From: Strigamia acuminata
Taxonomy: Eukaryota > Arthropoda > Chilopoda > Geophilomorpha > Linotaeniidae
Assembly (NCBI GenBank): GCA_949358305.1
Contig: OX442314.1
Location: 3,413,087-3,477,086, forward strand
Length of the DNA stretch: 64,000 bases
Reading direction: 5' to 3'
Made by a program: the position numbers and the translations under genes. Of this stretch, positions 21,039 through 33,900 are shown in pieces. Position 1 is the first letter of the stretch. Every line of letters starts with the position of its first letter. The notes under the pieces are model-generated. The model searched no databases and was not told where the DNA came from. It saw nothing but the letters and a program-made list of their open reading frames with translations.

Positions 21039-23768
21039 CCACCTTGGCAGCGGGCATCACCGTTCTCGTTTGGATCCTGTCGTTCTGTGTGCCCTACTAC
21101 TCCATTTTCGAGAAATACCGATCGCTGCGCTCTTCCCAAAAACTCTCGCTCGCCTTACTACCCAACATGGCGATCGCGTGGGCGCTGTCGATCGTCGCCG
21201 AATACGAAGCGCAAGGCGAAGGAATCCGATGGTACAATCTAAACTCTCCGACCAGAGGCGACAACATCTCGATTCTGCAGGTTTTAACGCTCATGCTATT
21301 CGACTCGTTCCTCTATGTCGCGTTAACCTGGTACGTGGACAACGTGTTCCCGGGCGCGTACGGCATCCCGAAACCCTTCTATTTTTTATTCACGGTCAAT
21401 TATTCTACCGCTAATAATTTTATATACATTTTTAATGTTTAGTTTTAATTTTTTTTTATAGAAATCGTATTGGAAACGAGGGAAATTCGCGGAATATGGA
21501 CATTACGTGAACGAGGCGATGACGGCAAATAACAAAGACAAATTCGAAGAGGAACCGGTCGGATTGTCGCCTTGCATCGCAATTCGAAATTTATCCAAAG
21601 TAATTGCTGGTAATTAGTGTCGCCGTGTGGTAAAGGTTCATTGTACACAGGCGTATGGTTTGAAATCTGGCGCGTTGGCCGTCGACAACTTGAGCTTGAA
21701 CATCTACGAAGGCCAAATCACGGCGTTGCTCGGGCACAACGGTGCGGGCAAGACCACCACAATGTCCATTTTGACCGGTAATATATCTACAAAAAAATTA
21801 TTTAATTAACGTTTCTGGTGTAGTTTTTTCCGCTCTTTCGTTTGGTGTTTAGTTTTTGACGATGCGAGCTTTTGTTCTTCAGATATTTGCGTTTTTCATC
21901 AATTTTTGTCCAAATTTGCACTGTTAAAAATATATATTTAATTTAAATGTGTACATGTTTTTTATAGATTGATTTTAAATTTTTTTTTGGGTTAATTTTT
22001 TAATTTTTGATTATTTCAGGAATGTTTCCACCGTCGAAAGGAACCGCATTCGTCAACGGGTACGACATCCGCACCGAAGTCGACCGGGCCAGACAGGATT
22101 TGGGGCTTTGTCCTCAATTTAATATGCTTTTTGACAGACTCACTGTCGAAGAACATTTGATATTTTTTGGAAAAGTACAAAAACACACTCGAGCACTAAA
22201 GAGCGGATGTTTATGCAGTAAAAAATATAAAAATATGCAAAATAAAAGAATTTGTACCAGTGAAATCAAGTGTTAGAGTTATAAACACTACCACTATTAC
22301 TAATTTGATACAAATAAATGCATAAATCGCCATTTTTCCGAAACATCTTAAAATCGTAAAATAAATGCGAAATACAGAATTTATTTCTGGAAAAATGACG
22401 ATTTATGCATTTATTTCGACTATTTATGCATAAAAATATTTTTTATGCATCTATGTGTTCATTAGCATAAAAAATTAAAATTATATTTTTTGTTTTAATT
22501 TTTTCAAGTTAAAAGTGAATTGTCCGAAAGAATTGGACACACAAGTCAAGGAACTTATGCACAAATTGCAAATCTCCGACAAGAAAAACACGTTTGCCAT
22601 GGATCTGTTCGGTGGAATGAAGAGAAAACTAAACTTAGGCATCGCTTTAATTGGCGGACCAAAGGTAAGAAACAAAATGAAAAATGAAAAATTCAAAAAT
22701 TTAAAATTTAAAAACGATTTTTTCCTAGGTAGTAATGTTGGACGAACCGACTTCCGGAATGGACCCGGAAGCCCGCCGATCCATTTGGGATTTACTACAA
22801 GAATACAGAACGAATCGATGCATTTTACTCAGCACTCATTTCATGGAGGAAGCCGACATTTTGGGCGACAGAATCGCCATCATGGCCAACGGACAAGTTG
22901 AATGTTGCGGCTCTCCTTTATTTCTGAAAAAACAATATGGTAAGTCGAATAAATCGATTCATTTCCCGACAAACTAGCAACTAGGGCTAGGATAAATGCA
23001 TAAATGCATGGGAATTATTTTTATTCAATAAAAAGTCAAAATTGGCTATCGATGCCTATTTTCCGAAAATCAGAAATAAATGCATAAGTCGCCAGTTTTC
23101 CAGGAAAAACCGGCGATTTGTGTCTTTTTTAACGATACATCACATGTATGTATCAATTTTTGCCTTTTTTTTAAGACACCTATCGTGTACGTATGCTTGC
23201 GTTCAGAAAACTGAGGACTTTGCCAAAAACAGACACCAGGGTCACTAAATTGGTGTCTAGAAAAACAAATAAAAAAAATATATATAAAAAAGTGAATTGT
23301 AATTACTAATTACAATTCATTTACACCAAGAACACTTTGAAATGGCATTAAGTTGTTATTTAACACCTGATTTCACTCAAATAAATTTTTTTATTCTGCA
23401 TATTTTTATTTCTATTTTGCATAAAATGGACTTTTTGGTGCATATTTTAAGTGCATGAAACAAATTTTATTTTGCATAAATATCCAGGGCCTACTAACAA
23501 CTATTTTACTTAATTCAGGCGCGGGTTACCATTTGACAGTTTGTCTGCAAGATAATTTGCGGGCGAACGAAATCACCGACACGGTCAACACTCACATCGG
23601 CGGCGCCATTTTAGAAACGAGTCGCGAATGCGAATTGTCCTACAATTTACCTTCAGCCGACACTGGCCACTTTCCTCGTTTATTCGACAATTTAGAGACA
23701 AATTCCGACGCTCTACGAATAAAAAGTTTTGGATTATCCGTCACAACGATGGAGGAAGTGTTTTTAAA
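21039..23768 (+). CDS. ABCA gene B, exon block 1: end of TMD1 and NBD1
   Basis: Exons: 21039-21394, 21462-21599, 21651-21777, 22020-22174, 22509-22664, 22729-22939 and 23519-23768. The first carries three membrane helices and the ABCA hallmark [11 protein letters not shown], continued by KSYW in the next exon. NBD1 follows: Walker A (HNGAGKTTT), Q-loop (CPQFN), Walker B ([12 protein letters not shown]) and H-loop (STHFMEEA). The signature reads [10 protein letters not shown], where the family normally has a serine in place of the phenylalanine (LSGG). The block ends EEVFL plus two bases of a lysine codon, at a gtaaaa donor; the taa that seems to end the frame is intronic. It joins 25353 in phase (…FLK-VGES). 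Confidence 0.88.
22180..22508 (+). other. Intron with a short foldback element
   Basis: The intron (22175-22508) holds aataaatgcataaatcgcca at about 22313 and its inverted partner gacgatttatgcatttattt at about 22398. Related taaatgcataa pieces recur in the intron 22940-23518. These are likely MITE remnants. Confidence 0.5.
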
Positions 23769-25352
23769 GTAAAAATCAATAGATTACATTTTATTTTATT
23801 ACAGTAGAGCAACGATTATTTTAACTAATTGGGAGACATAGAACCGATTTGTTTGCATAATCGAACATTAGGTTTATACATATACTATACAGCATATGCT
23901 AATAAGGTGTCATTAAAACGTAGTTAAAAATTGTCAACCACATTAAGAACGGATTACAAATATGATCGATAAAAAATCACTTACTGCTGTCCGGATAACC
24001 AATCGTTGGTAAAATCAGTGTTCTGCTAATCGATGCTCTACTGTAAATTAAATAGCGTATGTAGGGTGATTCAGAAATAGGGGGTATAGAGGGAGACCAG
24101 GAGATCACGTTTCCACTAATCAAAAATTCCAAAAAAAATTTTCACTCAGTCACAGCCCCAAAAACAACGGAAGATTTCAAATATCGCGCGTCATGCATAT
24201 CGTTTGCCGGGTTGAAGTGCAATTCTCAAATAAAAACACACAATCGATTGTGACCGTTTGGCCACCCTAGTGGCCTACGTCACTCCACACACCGCCTGGT
24301 GGCTCCAAGCCGTCCCTCTCACGGAGGAGTGGACCGGCCTAGCAGGGGAGGTACAGGACAGAGTGGTGTGATGAGGAAGAGTCGTTGCTGACAGAGCCGA
24401 GGGTGAAGACGTGCCAGGGTGAGCTGCCACGGTCCTAACAATGGCAGAAACAACTGCCGACTCTGCTCCTCTCACCATTCACCACTGTGACGCTCAGTGG
24501 CAGATCGAGATGACTGCTGCAGTATCATGAGTGGCTACATGGGTCGTACAGGTGAGTACGACAGAATGTTTGTCTGATGCGACCAACCACGTCACCCACG
24601 GTTAAATCTGCAGTCGGGTTATTTCCCAGAATCCGATCTGCATCTGATCTGCGGATGTGCGGATCAGGCGGATCGGATTCACAAGCTTTGTTCTTACCAC
24701 GGCCCATGCGGCCACTCTTGGAGGCTGTGGTGGATTCAACATTACACCACTGACTTGAGAATGAAGCACCACAGAGGTTGACTGCTCTCGCTGGCTTCCC
24801 ACGAACAACTCCCTTCAGTCTCTTCTCTCCACTGCCTATACCACTCAACTTTTTCTTCCCCTTAAGCTAAGCATACAATGCGAACCCCTAACTTTAAGAT
24901 GGCATTTTTTACCCTAAATTTTCTGGATTATACGCAAGAATACAGGGTGGAAAAAAAGTCTGATTCTCTCACAAATATTTCTGAAAATGCTGACAATGAA
25001 TCTAATCTAATGATGGCAAAGTATTAAAGTTGGGTGGGGCAATCTTTTAGTGATCCGAATTTTGACCTTAGGATGTTCCTTCAAGGTCATTGGAAAATTA
25101 TCTTAGAAACCGTTACAGATAAACAGAAATTTTCAATTGTAAACTTGTAGAGCAACAATTATTTAGTCTAAAAATGACTACTCCTCAAATCTTTTGTACT
25201 AATTTTTTTTAAGGAAATTGCAATTTTCGGCGCCTACATGGCAATGACGAAAAAATCTGCGGTAGTCGCGGACTCTGGCGGCGATTTGAAAAACCAATAT
25301 AAAAGCCTTTTCCAAAAACGTAGTTTTTTAAATTTGCTTGTTATGTTTGAAG

Positions 25353-28300
25353 GGTTGGAGAATCCGTTGCGGCCGAAGACGAAAACGAAGACGAAAATGA
25401 AGATAACGCACTTCAATCGGCAGCCCCTACCTTAGAACTTGAAAGCGAAGTGATTAAAAACACTGGAATATCGCTCAAAGTGCAGCAATTTTACGCTTTG
25501 TTGCTCAAGCGCTTTTTCTACACGCGCCGTTGTTTGGCAATTCTCGCAATTCAGGTGCCGACATTTATATCCCCACAATTAATAAATTAATTGATCAACT
25601 TTTCTTTTCATCTCAAACAGTTGTTTCTTCCGCTCGCCACCACATTGCTGTTCGTTCTCATCAACAATTCGGCGGCGAAAGTCGACGCCGTGCACAAACC
25701 CGCTCTACTGCTGGATTTGGCGCCGTACAAACATTGCGTCGCTTTCGTGCACCGTGGATCGAGGGTAATAAAAGACCGAGCGATGGCCGACTACTACCGC
25801 TCAAGTTTCCCCGCCGCATGCACCGTGCACAATGAAAACGACCCGGTCGCGTACATTGAGAAAACCGCCATCGACAACTTTTTGTTTTATCGGGACAAAC
25901 TTCTTTTCGGTTCGAGTTTCGACGGCGACGGGAAAGAGTTTGAAGTTCAAATCTGGTATAACAACCACTTCCGCCACACTTTACCCACGGCCCTGAACGT
26001 CGTGCACAACGCGATGCTGAAATATGGTGCTCGGAACGCTTCAATTTCACTGCTCGTGGAAAACGCGCCGTTGAAAAGCGCCGCCGAGATGGACGACTTT
26101 GTGTACCAAGCCAACTTAATGAGGGGCTTTCTGGCCATTCTGATGGGCGTGTTCATGCCGGTGGGTCTGTGCGTGCTGACCGCGTCCTTCATCGTGTTTC
26201 CCGTCCACGAGAGAGTGACCAAATGCAAACACATTCAGCTCACCACCGGCGTCGGGGCCGTCTCCTTTTGGGTTTCGTCGTTCCTCTGGGATTTCTCCAT
26301 TGCTGTGGTCTCGTGTAGTGCCGCAGTTATTATCATCGCCGTCTTTGATACATCTAACATTTTCGATCCCGAAAACATAGGTGTTTATTGTTATTATTAT
26401 TTATTGTTTACACGTGCTTGGAGTAGGTGACGTAGAAAAAAAGAAAAGAAAAAGATTTACGGGGATAGTAATTTTTGAGTTATGGTAATAGCCAGTTCTC
26501 GGTGGTTGCGCAATGGGTCCAGGTCCGTGAAGTTACTTTGGTTTGATCGCTGTTCGATATGGATGTCGGGCGATTAATAACTTCGGCTCGCTGGGGCAAC
26601 AACACTATTTATTATAATACAGAATTTTTGCTTACGTGTAGGTTGGCTAAAATAATGCAGAATACTTAGTTTCATAACTCTAAACAGCAGAAGAGAAATA
26701 GTGGCTCCTAGAGGCGTGGTATGGCTAGATTGAAAATGGGTGCGCTGGTTTGGGACGCGAAACAAAAAAGATTAGATTGACATTCAAGTTTAGTGTTTAA
26801 GAGACAAGTCTCGGTCAACGGTTAGGTAAGAAGTGATTCTGAAAGGCAGGTTAGCCCAGAAGTGACCTTAGATTATGTGATTGATGGTTGAATCAACTGT
26901 GATCAGGGGTGGGGCAAAAATAAAAAGATGATGTGAAAATAAATGTGATGCGCAAAGAACTTATTTGCGCATACATTAGAAAGGATGAGTTGGCAAAAAA
27001 AAAACAAGTAACATTTGTAATGCAGGGAAGCATTACACATTAGACTTCTAAACCTCTTGCAAGAAAAAATTTATAAACAAAAACAGATGTTATAATTAAA
27101 ATAAAACTTATTGATTTATTTAATTAGCTTTGCATATCCGTCTAAAGCACAGTATACTGTGGTCTAAAGCTTGGTTCACACTTGCTGATATGCTGCGGAA
27201 TTGTTGCATTCGGGGTTTGCTACAATCGGGAAATAAATCGCATGAAAAACTAGAAAATATTTCTAGTTTTTCGCGCGATTTTTTTTTGCAGCCAATCACA
27301 GCTCATTTGCAGCAAACCCCGGATGCAACGTATCCACGGCGTATCCGCAAGTGTGAACCGTCTACCATGAAAATTACGGAAATTACGTAGTCATGATGAC
27401 GTCATTTCCGTAATTTTCATGAAATACATCGCTAAAAGTGCACTAAAACCAGTTTATTAATTCAACCGGAGGTCGGAGAAATCTGAAAATACCTTAGGAT
27501 ACTAATATAGGTACCGGTATGCTGAATTTAATGTCGTTGTTCGTTTGGCTGCAGCTGCTATAGTTTTTGCGGAATCGTTGACGACGGACGGACGGATGGA
27601 CAGACGGACGGACAGAGCCGTTTCATGAGACTTTCTAAACATAGAGTTTAGAAGTCTAAAAAAGGTTAAATTTAAAAATAATAAAGTGGGAAGTTGTAAA
27701 ATTAAAACAGGGATGAAAACCATGCCTGTGACACAGGTAACACTAAAAATGTTTGATTTATTTATTTTATAATTCATTATTACTTATTAATTTAAAAATA
27801 CTGTAGTACGTTTATTTTGAAAATTCAAACTACAATATTTTGTAATTACAACACACGGATCGTATGTACCAAACAATTTACCCACAAGGAAAGCCACAGC
27901 CAAACACAGGCGGAATCATTTCGTTTGCGGCGTGACAACCTGAAAATTCAGACTCAGAATATTCAGATTTTGAAAGTCTTATGTATACTTAGCTTTAGAG
28001 ACATGGGGAATTTAATTGGAACCAGGAAATCCTTGTAACCAAAACTTTTATTTTGTCTCTTTAGCCATCACATTTTTTACGTTGCTTCTATACTGCTGGG
28101 CGTCGATTCCGTTCACGTATTTGGCCTCGTTCTTGTGCGGACTGCCTGCTGCGGGATTCACTGCCGTTACCATTGTCAATGTAACCACCGGTCAGTCAAG
28201 CTCAATTCTTAATGCGCCTTGCATACTAATCACTTAAGTTTAAAATAATTTAATTATTTAATTTCAGGAATAATATTTGGAATTTGGGTTTTTGTACGTG

Positions 28301-30516
28301 CAGAGTTGTCGCCAGATTGGAAATGGCTGTGTTCGCTCGTGCCAAATTTTTCGGGAACGCTGGCGTTCATGAAAATTGTCTACTTGGGTGATTCCAACAA
28401 TTCCTGCAAAAACCAAGACCAAACCATTCTGCAATTTGTGTGCAAACACCGATCTCCTACGTCGTCGTCGTCGTGGGCATTGGCCAAGATATTGCGCTGT
28501 TGCCCACCAGGTAATAAAACAGACCCAAATTTACTTGTGGGACATTCCAAACGCTTTTGATTTGATTTGATTTTAGAGTTTTGTGGCGAATTCTGTTTAG
28601 AACAAAAGCCGTATCTGGTTTGGGATTGGCCCGGTTTGGGTCCGGACTTGTTGAGCCTGGCATTGGATGGTTTTGTTTATTTCATCATCATATTTCTTAT
28701 CGAAAGTTCTTATTGGTACAAGTTGTGTCACTTTATAAATCAAACAATCATGCACTACGTGTGGAGAAACAGGATTACTTTGGAATGTGCCGCTGAAGCG
28801 CTGGACAGCGATGTTTATGCCGAAAAACAACGTGTCGATGACATCATTTCACACACAAGTTTGGTAGATTCTACTTAGAGGGCCTTTTCCAAATGTGTAT
28901 AGACTAATTCAAATATATGTGCAAATGCCTGAAATTTGCGTTTTAAAGTTCTGAATTAGGTGTGAGGCTAGTCACGATGTGTGTATTTATTGACATTCTA
29001 TAACACATACTACCGGTAGTATGTTTGAAAGCTTATTCTTAAAATTGCCATAAAGGAAGGCTTTCTAGTTGTGCCACCGGAGGCCAAGAATGTCCCAATT
29101 GGGCATAAACGCAAACGGGGTCGCCAAGCTAAGTGCACACCGGCATTGCAAATATAAAATCGGAAATATGTGACATTTGGTGGAGAAATAAAACAAAATA
29201 GAGTGAAAGTAAATAGTGTGGGAATAAATAATTTTGAGAGGTTATTAACTATAAATGGGGGGATCTAATAAAAATAGTGTACGAATAATTAGTGTAAAAT
29301 TAAATACATTTGGTTGTTTTTCAATTATTTTGGGGGTGTCAATAATATATGGGGGTAAATTAAACGCCCCCCAAAAACACTTAGATTCCGCCCAAAAAAG
29401 GTGATTTGCTCCACACTTTTTCAACCCCCCAAAAAAAGCTTATTTGCCATACGAAAAGGCCCTCAAAGTAGAACTTTTTGCATAAAAAGAATAATTCATT
29501 TTCCTAAATATAAGCTGTGTTTTTTATTTGGTAGATGCAAATAGGCGTGATTATCTTCTCGTCCATGATTTGACCAAACATTTCCGTAAACTGACGGCCG
29601 TGGACGGGCTGAGCTTTGGAGTGGAAAACGGAACTTGTTTCGGTTTACTCGGAATCAACGGCGCCGGAAAGACGACCACGTTTCGGCAGCTGATCGGAGA
29701 CCTCCTCATCGATTCCGGCCAGGCGACCATTCAACAGTTCAGCATTACACGCAATAGATTCCAAGTAGCTTTAAGTCCTCTAAATACAATGTTAGCTTTT
29801 GTGCTAGAATATTTTCAATTTTGCTCTCCTGAATAATAAATGAGCGATTATTGTGATTAGTTGATTATTGCAATAATCGTAATCACTCAATTATTGAGGG
29901 CCCAACAAAAATCTGATTATGTGATTATTGCTGCGAGGGGCGGAATTGTTTAATTGTAACCTAAATACATTGCAATTGTTTAAAAAAAGTTCCTAACTCG
30001 TTTCATGTGTTCAGTTTAACCTAAACTGAGCAGACTTTGTTATATTATGACCTTGTGTAGTTGAAGCGGGTCTGGCGCCGCCATGTTGGTTTCAGTTGAG
30101 AGAGCACTTATAATCGGCCCAAGTCAGCAGATAATCATGGTTTGGGGTGATTACTTGATTAGTTGCTTAGTTGCTTATTTGATGAAATGATTATTCTCGG
30201 GATTGCTTGAATCCAGTCACATGACACATTGACTAATCAAAGTAATCAAAGTAATCAACTAATTGCTCATTTAATGAAACTCCTTATTATCACTTGTGTC
30301 TGATTAAGTTTGAGCTCTTGTTGTTTTTTTAGTATCTTTCCAATATTGGATATTGCCCTCAATTCGACGCGCTTCTTGATCATCTAACAGGCAAAGAACT
30401 CTTATTAGTGTTTGCCAATTTGCACGGAATTCCCAAAGCGCACATCAAACACACAGTGAATGAAACAATTATCAATTTCGATTTGACAGAACACGCAGAT
30501 AAACCAACTCTTGCAT
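25353..30516 (+). CDS. ABCA gene B, exon block 2: linker, TMD2 and start of NBD2
   Basis: Exons: 25353-25554, 25621-26380, 28065-28190, 28268-28510, 28577-28858, 29535-29764 and 30333-30516 (cut). They are identical to copy A at the protein level apart from the last exon, which has only silent differences. TMD2 has about six predicted helices, with a large loop in the second exon. Walker A (INGAGKTTT) is in the sixth exon and CPQFD in the seventh. The last exon lacks its final four bases and donor because the BEL/Pao LTR begins at 30517; reading on gives an in-frame TGA at 30519-30521. Confidence 0.85.
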
Positions 30517-30995
30517 TGTGAAAATCCCAGTTTGTGAATGTTAAAAGTTCGCTTTTTTGATGTAAATTCAGTTGGTTCAGGTTTCGAAAATTTCTAAGTT
30601 CTTTTTCAGTGTGTGAATACAAATAAATTCTAACTGCTCAACAAGAGCAGTCCTGCTTGGGTAAAGTGAAAGTTTGTACTGGTTTATTTTCGTTGAAAAA
30701 CGATGTTAAATACATGAAATAATTAGTTCTTGGAAACAAGAACAAAACATACAAATATAAATAGTTCTCAGAAAATGAGAACAAAAAGTCAAAAAAAGGT
30801 CAAAAACTCTAAACAATAGAAAACGTCACCACATCTGGTGTAAATTTAGACACTTCTAGAATCACAACAAAAGACTCGGGTTTTCCCTTCAAAAAATTCG
30901 CAGAAGGCAATTAAAACAGATTACAGTAAAAACCCAAAATTTCCCAACACCAATTTAATACAAAATTAAAATACACTAAAACCCTAGTTTTTACA
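30517..30995 (-). repeat. 3' LTR of the BEL/Pao element (479 bp)
   Basis: Plus-strand ends TGTGAAAATC and TTTTTACA. The stop codon of the polyprotein falls inside this LTR (TAA at 30993-30991). The base just inside is followed by a run of nine or so G on the plus strand, that is C on the coding strand, where a purine tract would be expected. Confidence 0.95.
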
Positions 30996-33900
30996 CTGGG
31001 GGGGGGTCGCTAACATCTGCGACAATGTCCTCGTGCGCTTCCAAAAGGCACAATCTTTGTATGGGACGCCTCAACTTCTTCCCTGTGGCGAGTCGGACCT
31101 CACAGGACCTCACTTTCCCATCCCGCCCAGGAAAAACAAGTGTTACCAATCCCATTGCCCACACTGACCTCGGTTGATTCTCGTCTTGTATCAACACGAC
31201 GTCGTTAACCCTCAAATCCCTTTTGATGTTGTCGGTTCGAAATACCCTAAGCTCAATCAGGTATTCGTGGTTCCAGCGCCTCCAAATCTGTTTTAGCAAG
31301 CGCTCACGAAGTCTCCATCGCTTCAAGAGTTCAACCGCACCAGCATCCATCTGTTTGGGGTCATGTTGATGAGTTCCTGGGAGCGAAATGTGACGTCTTC
31401 CAACTAGGAAGTGAGACGGTGTCAGCGGCTCTTTTTCCTGAGCATCTGCATACACGTATGAAATTGGTCGTGAATTTATCATCGCTTCCACTTCACACAA
31501 AGTGGTGGTCAACTCTTCGAATGTCAATACACGACGCCCCAAAATTTTCTTTAGTGACACCTTAACCGTCCTCACCATCCTCTCCCAAAAACCTCCCCAC
31601 CATGCTGCTCGCTCAACAATGAATTTCCATGTGATTTGGCGTTGCGAAAGAAAGTTACCAATCTTGGTCGATTTAATGGCCCCCATCAAAACTCTTAATT
31701 CAGCATCGGCCCTCTTAAACGTTTTAGCGTTGTCCGAATATATTACCTCTGGTACGCAGCGACGAGCAAAAAATCTTTTTAATGCCATTACAAAATCATC
31801 TGTACTCATAGAAGATACTAACTCTAAATGAATGGCTCTTGTCACTGCGCACGTGATGAGAGCAATGTAACACTTATTTCCCGCGCGTTGGTAAAGAGGG
31901 CCGGCGAAATCAATTCCTACTATTTGAAAGGGATCAGCTCTTCTGACTCGATCAACTGGCAATGGCGCTTCTATTTGTCGCATCAAACGACCTTGGACTT
32001 TTCTGCAAATAAAACAATTATGAATTATCTTCTTTATACACGATCTCGCTCTTGGAATCCAAAATCGCGTCCGTATTTCTGCGAGAGTGTCGCCGAGACC
32101 GCCGTGAAAAACTCGTTGATGCGCGTCTAATATCAAAAGTTCAGTAATTCGCTGTCCTCCTGGCAACACCCATGGTCCCTTAGCTTCTCTTCGAACCTCG
32201 CCCCACTCGAGTCTGGTTCGCACATGTAGAAGGTGGTGGTCGTCGAATGCGCAGTCGATTTGGCTCAACACGGAATCTGTCTCGACTCGTCGTCCCGCCT
32301 CAATTGATTTAATTTCACTCGAAAAATAAAGTTGCTGCACTGCACCAATCCAATAATGCTCGGCGCGGCGTAATTCGTCTAACGACAATGGTGATCCGTT
32401 CCTTTCCTTTCGTTTCAAATTGTCCGCAAATCGTTGTACCCACCCCGTTCTGTGCAACAAGCTCGTCCACGAACTGCATGTATTTAAATTGATTAAAAGT
32501 TCTTTCAAAGGTGGCTCGTCATCGATCACGACATTGACTTGTTCGTCGGCTTCTTCGTCGAATTCGGGTTCAATGTCCACCTGTGGCCAAGTGTTCTCGT
32601 TCTGTGACAACCATTTTGGCCCTTTCCACCAAATTTGGTCGTCCAACAGCTGTTGTGCGTCTATCCCTCTGGTCAGCAGGTCGGCTGGATTCTCTTTGCC
32701 GGGGACGTGGCGCCATTCCGCGTGTGGCGCGTTGAGTTGAATCTCCTCGACTCGTCGGGACACGAAAGGAATCGTCTTGCTGTTCCCCCGCTTCAGCCAC
32801 GCCAACACTATGGTCGAATCCGTCCAACATATTGTCCTTGACGCCGGCAACTCGTTTAATTTAGCAATTAACCTCGATGACAGGAGTGCCCCCATCAATT
32901 CCAGTCGAGGCAACGTAATCGTTTTTACCGGAGCGATTCTAGATTTGGAGAGAATGAAACAAATTTTATTATTATTAGCATTGCCCACTCTGGCATAAAT
33001 CACCACGCCATAAGCGAGCGGGCTGGCGTCGCAAAACACATGAATCTGAGCGTTCGAAAAGTCACTGCTGAAACCCATCCAACGTGGCACCTTAATCTTT
33101 GCAAGCAGTGGAACTTGATTTCTCCAACTTTGCCATCTCTCAGCTTCTTCTTCAGGCAATTTTTTATCCCACTCTAATTTCAATCGCCAAAGTCCTTGAA
33201 AAATTAGTTTTCCCGTTACACTGAATGGACTGACGAATCCGACTGGATCGAAAATGCTGGCCACCACTTGAATTACATGCCTTTTTGTGATTTGTTTTTC
33301 TTCTAATTTTTCCAAAAGTTCATTCATTTCGAGTGACAATACGTCCAAATTTATATCCCAAATTAGACCCAAAACCTTCGTTATTGTTTTGTCGTTTGTC
33401 GCCGACGGTGTCATTCTTTCTCGCACCTGACTCGAGTTTGTCATCCACTTCGTGAGTTCCATGTTGGCCCCTTTTAATATCTCCGCGACCTCGTAACACG
33501 TTTTCGTCAGTATCGCCTCGTCGTGGTTGCTGTTGATAAAATCGTCGACATAAAATCGCAACAATACTTGCAGAACCGTTTCTGGATATTGCTCGACGTA
33601 TTTCATTAGATGCTCGCGGATGGTTGCGTTCAACAGGAAGGGGCTTGGTGTGGCTCCAAACAATACTCGAGTCTGCCTCAAAATTCGTAACTTCAACGGT
33701 CCCTTTCCATCCCACTCGTCACACAACCAAAAAAATCGCAAACAGTCCCTGTCGTCGATGTGAATGCCGATCTGGTGAAATGCCTTGACTATGTCCCCTA
33801 TGGCGGCGTAAATGAAAGTTCTGAAATGGATTAACATTCTTATTATTTCAGGCAACAGGTTCGGTCCAGTGAATAAGCAGTCATTTAAAGATTTGTTTTT

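Noticed and set aside
23455-23772. Frame ending with TAA after EEVFLK as a gene end
   Set aside because: The gtaaaa at 23769 is a splice donor; the lysine codon is completed by the first base of the exon at 25353, giving the usual ABCA continuation FLKVGE.
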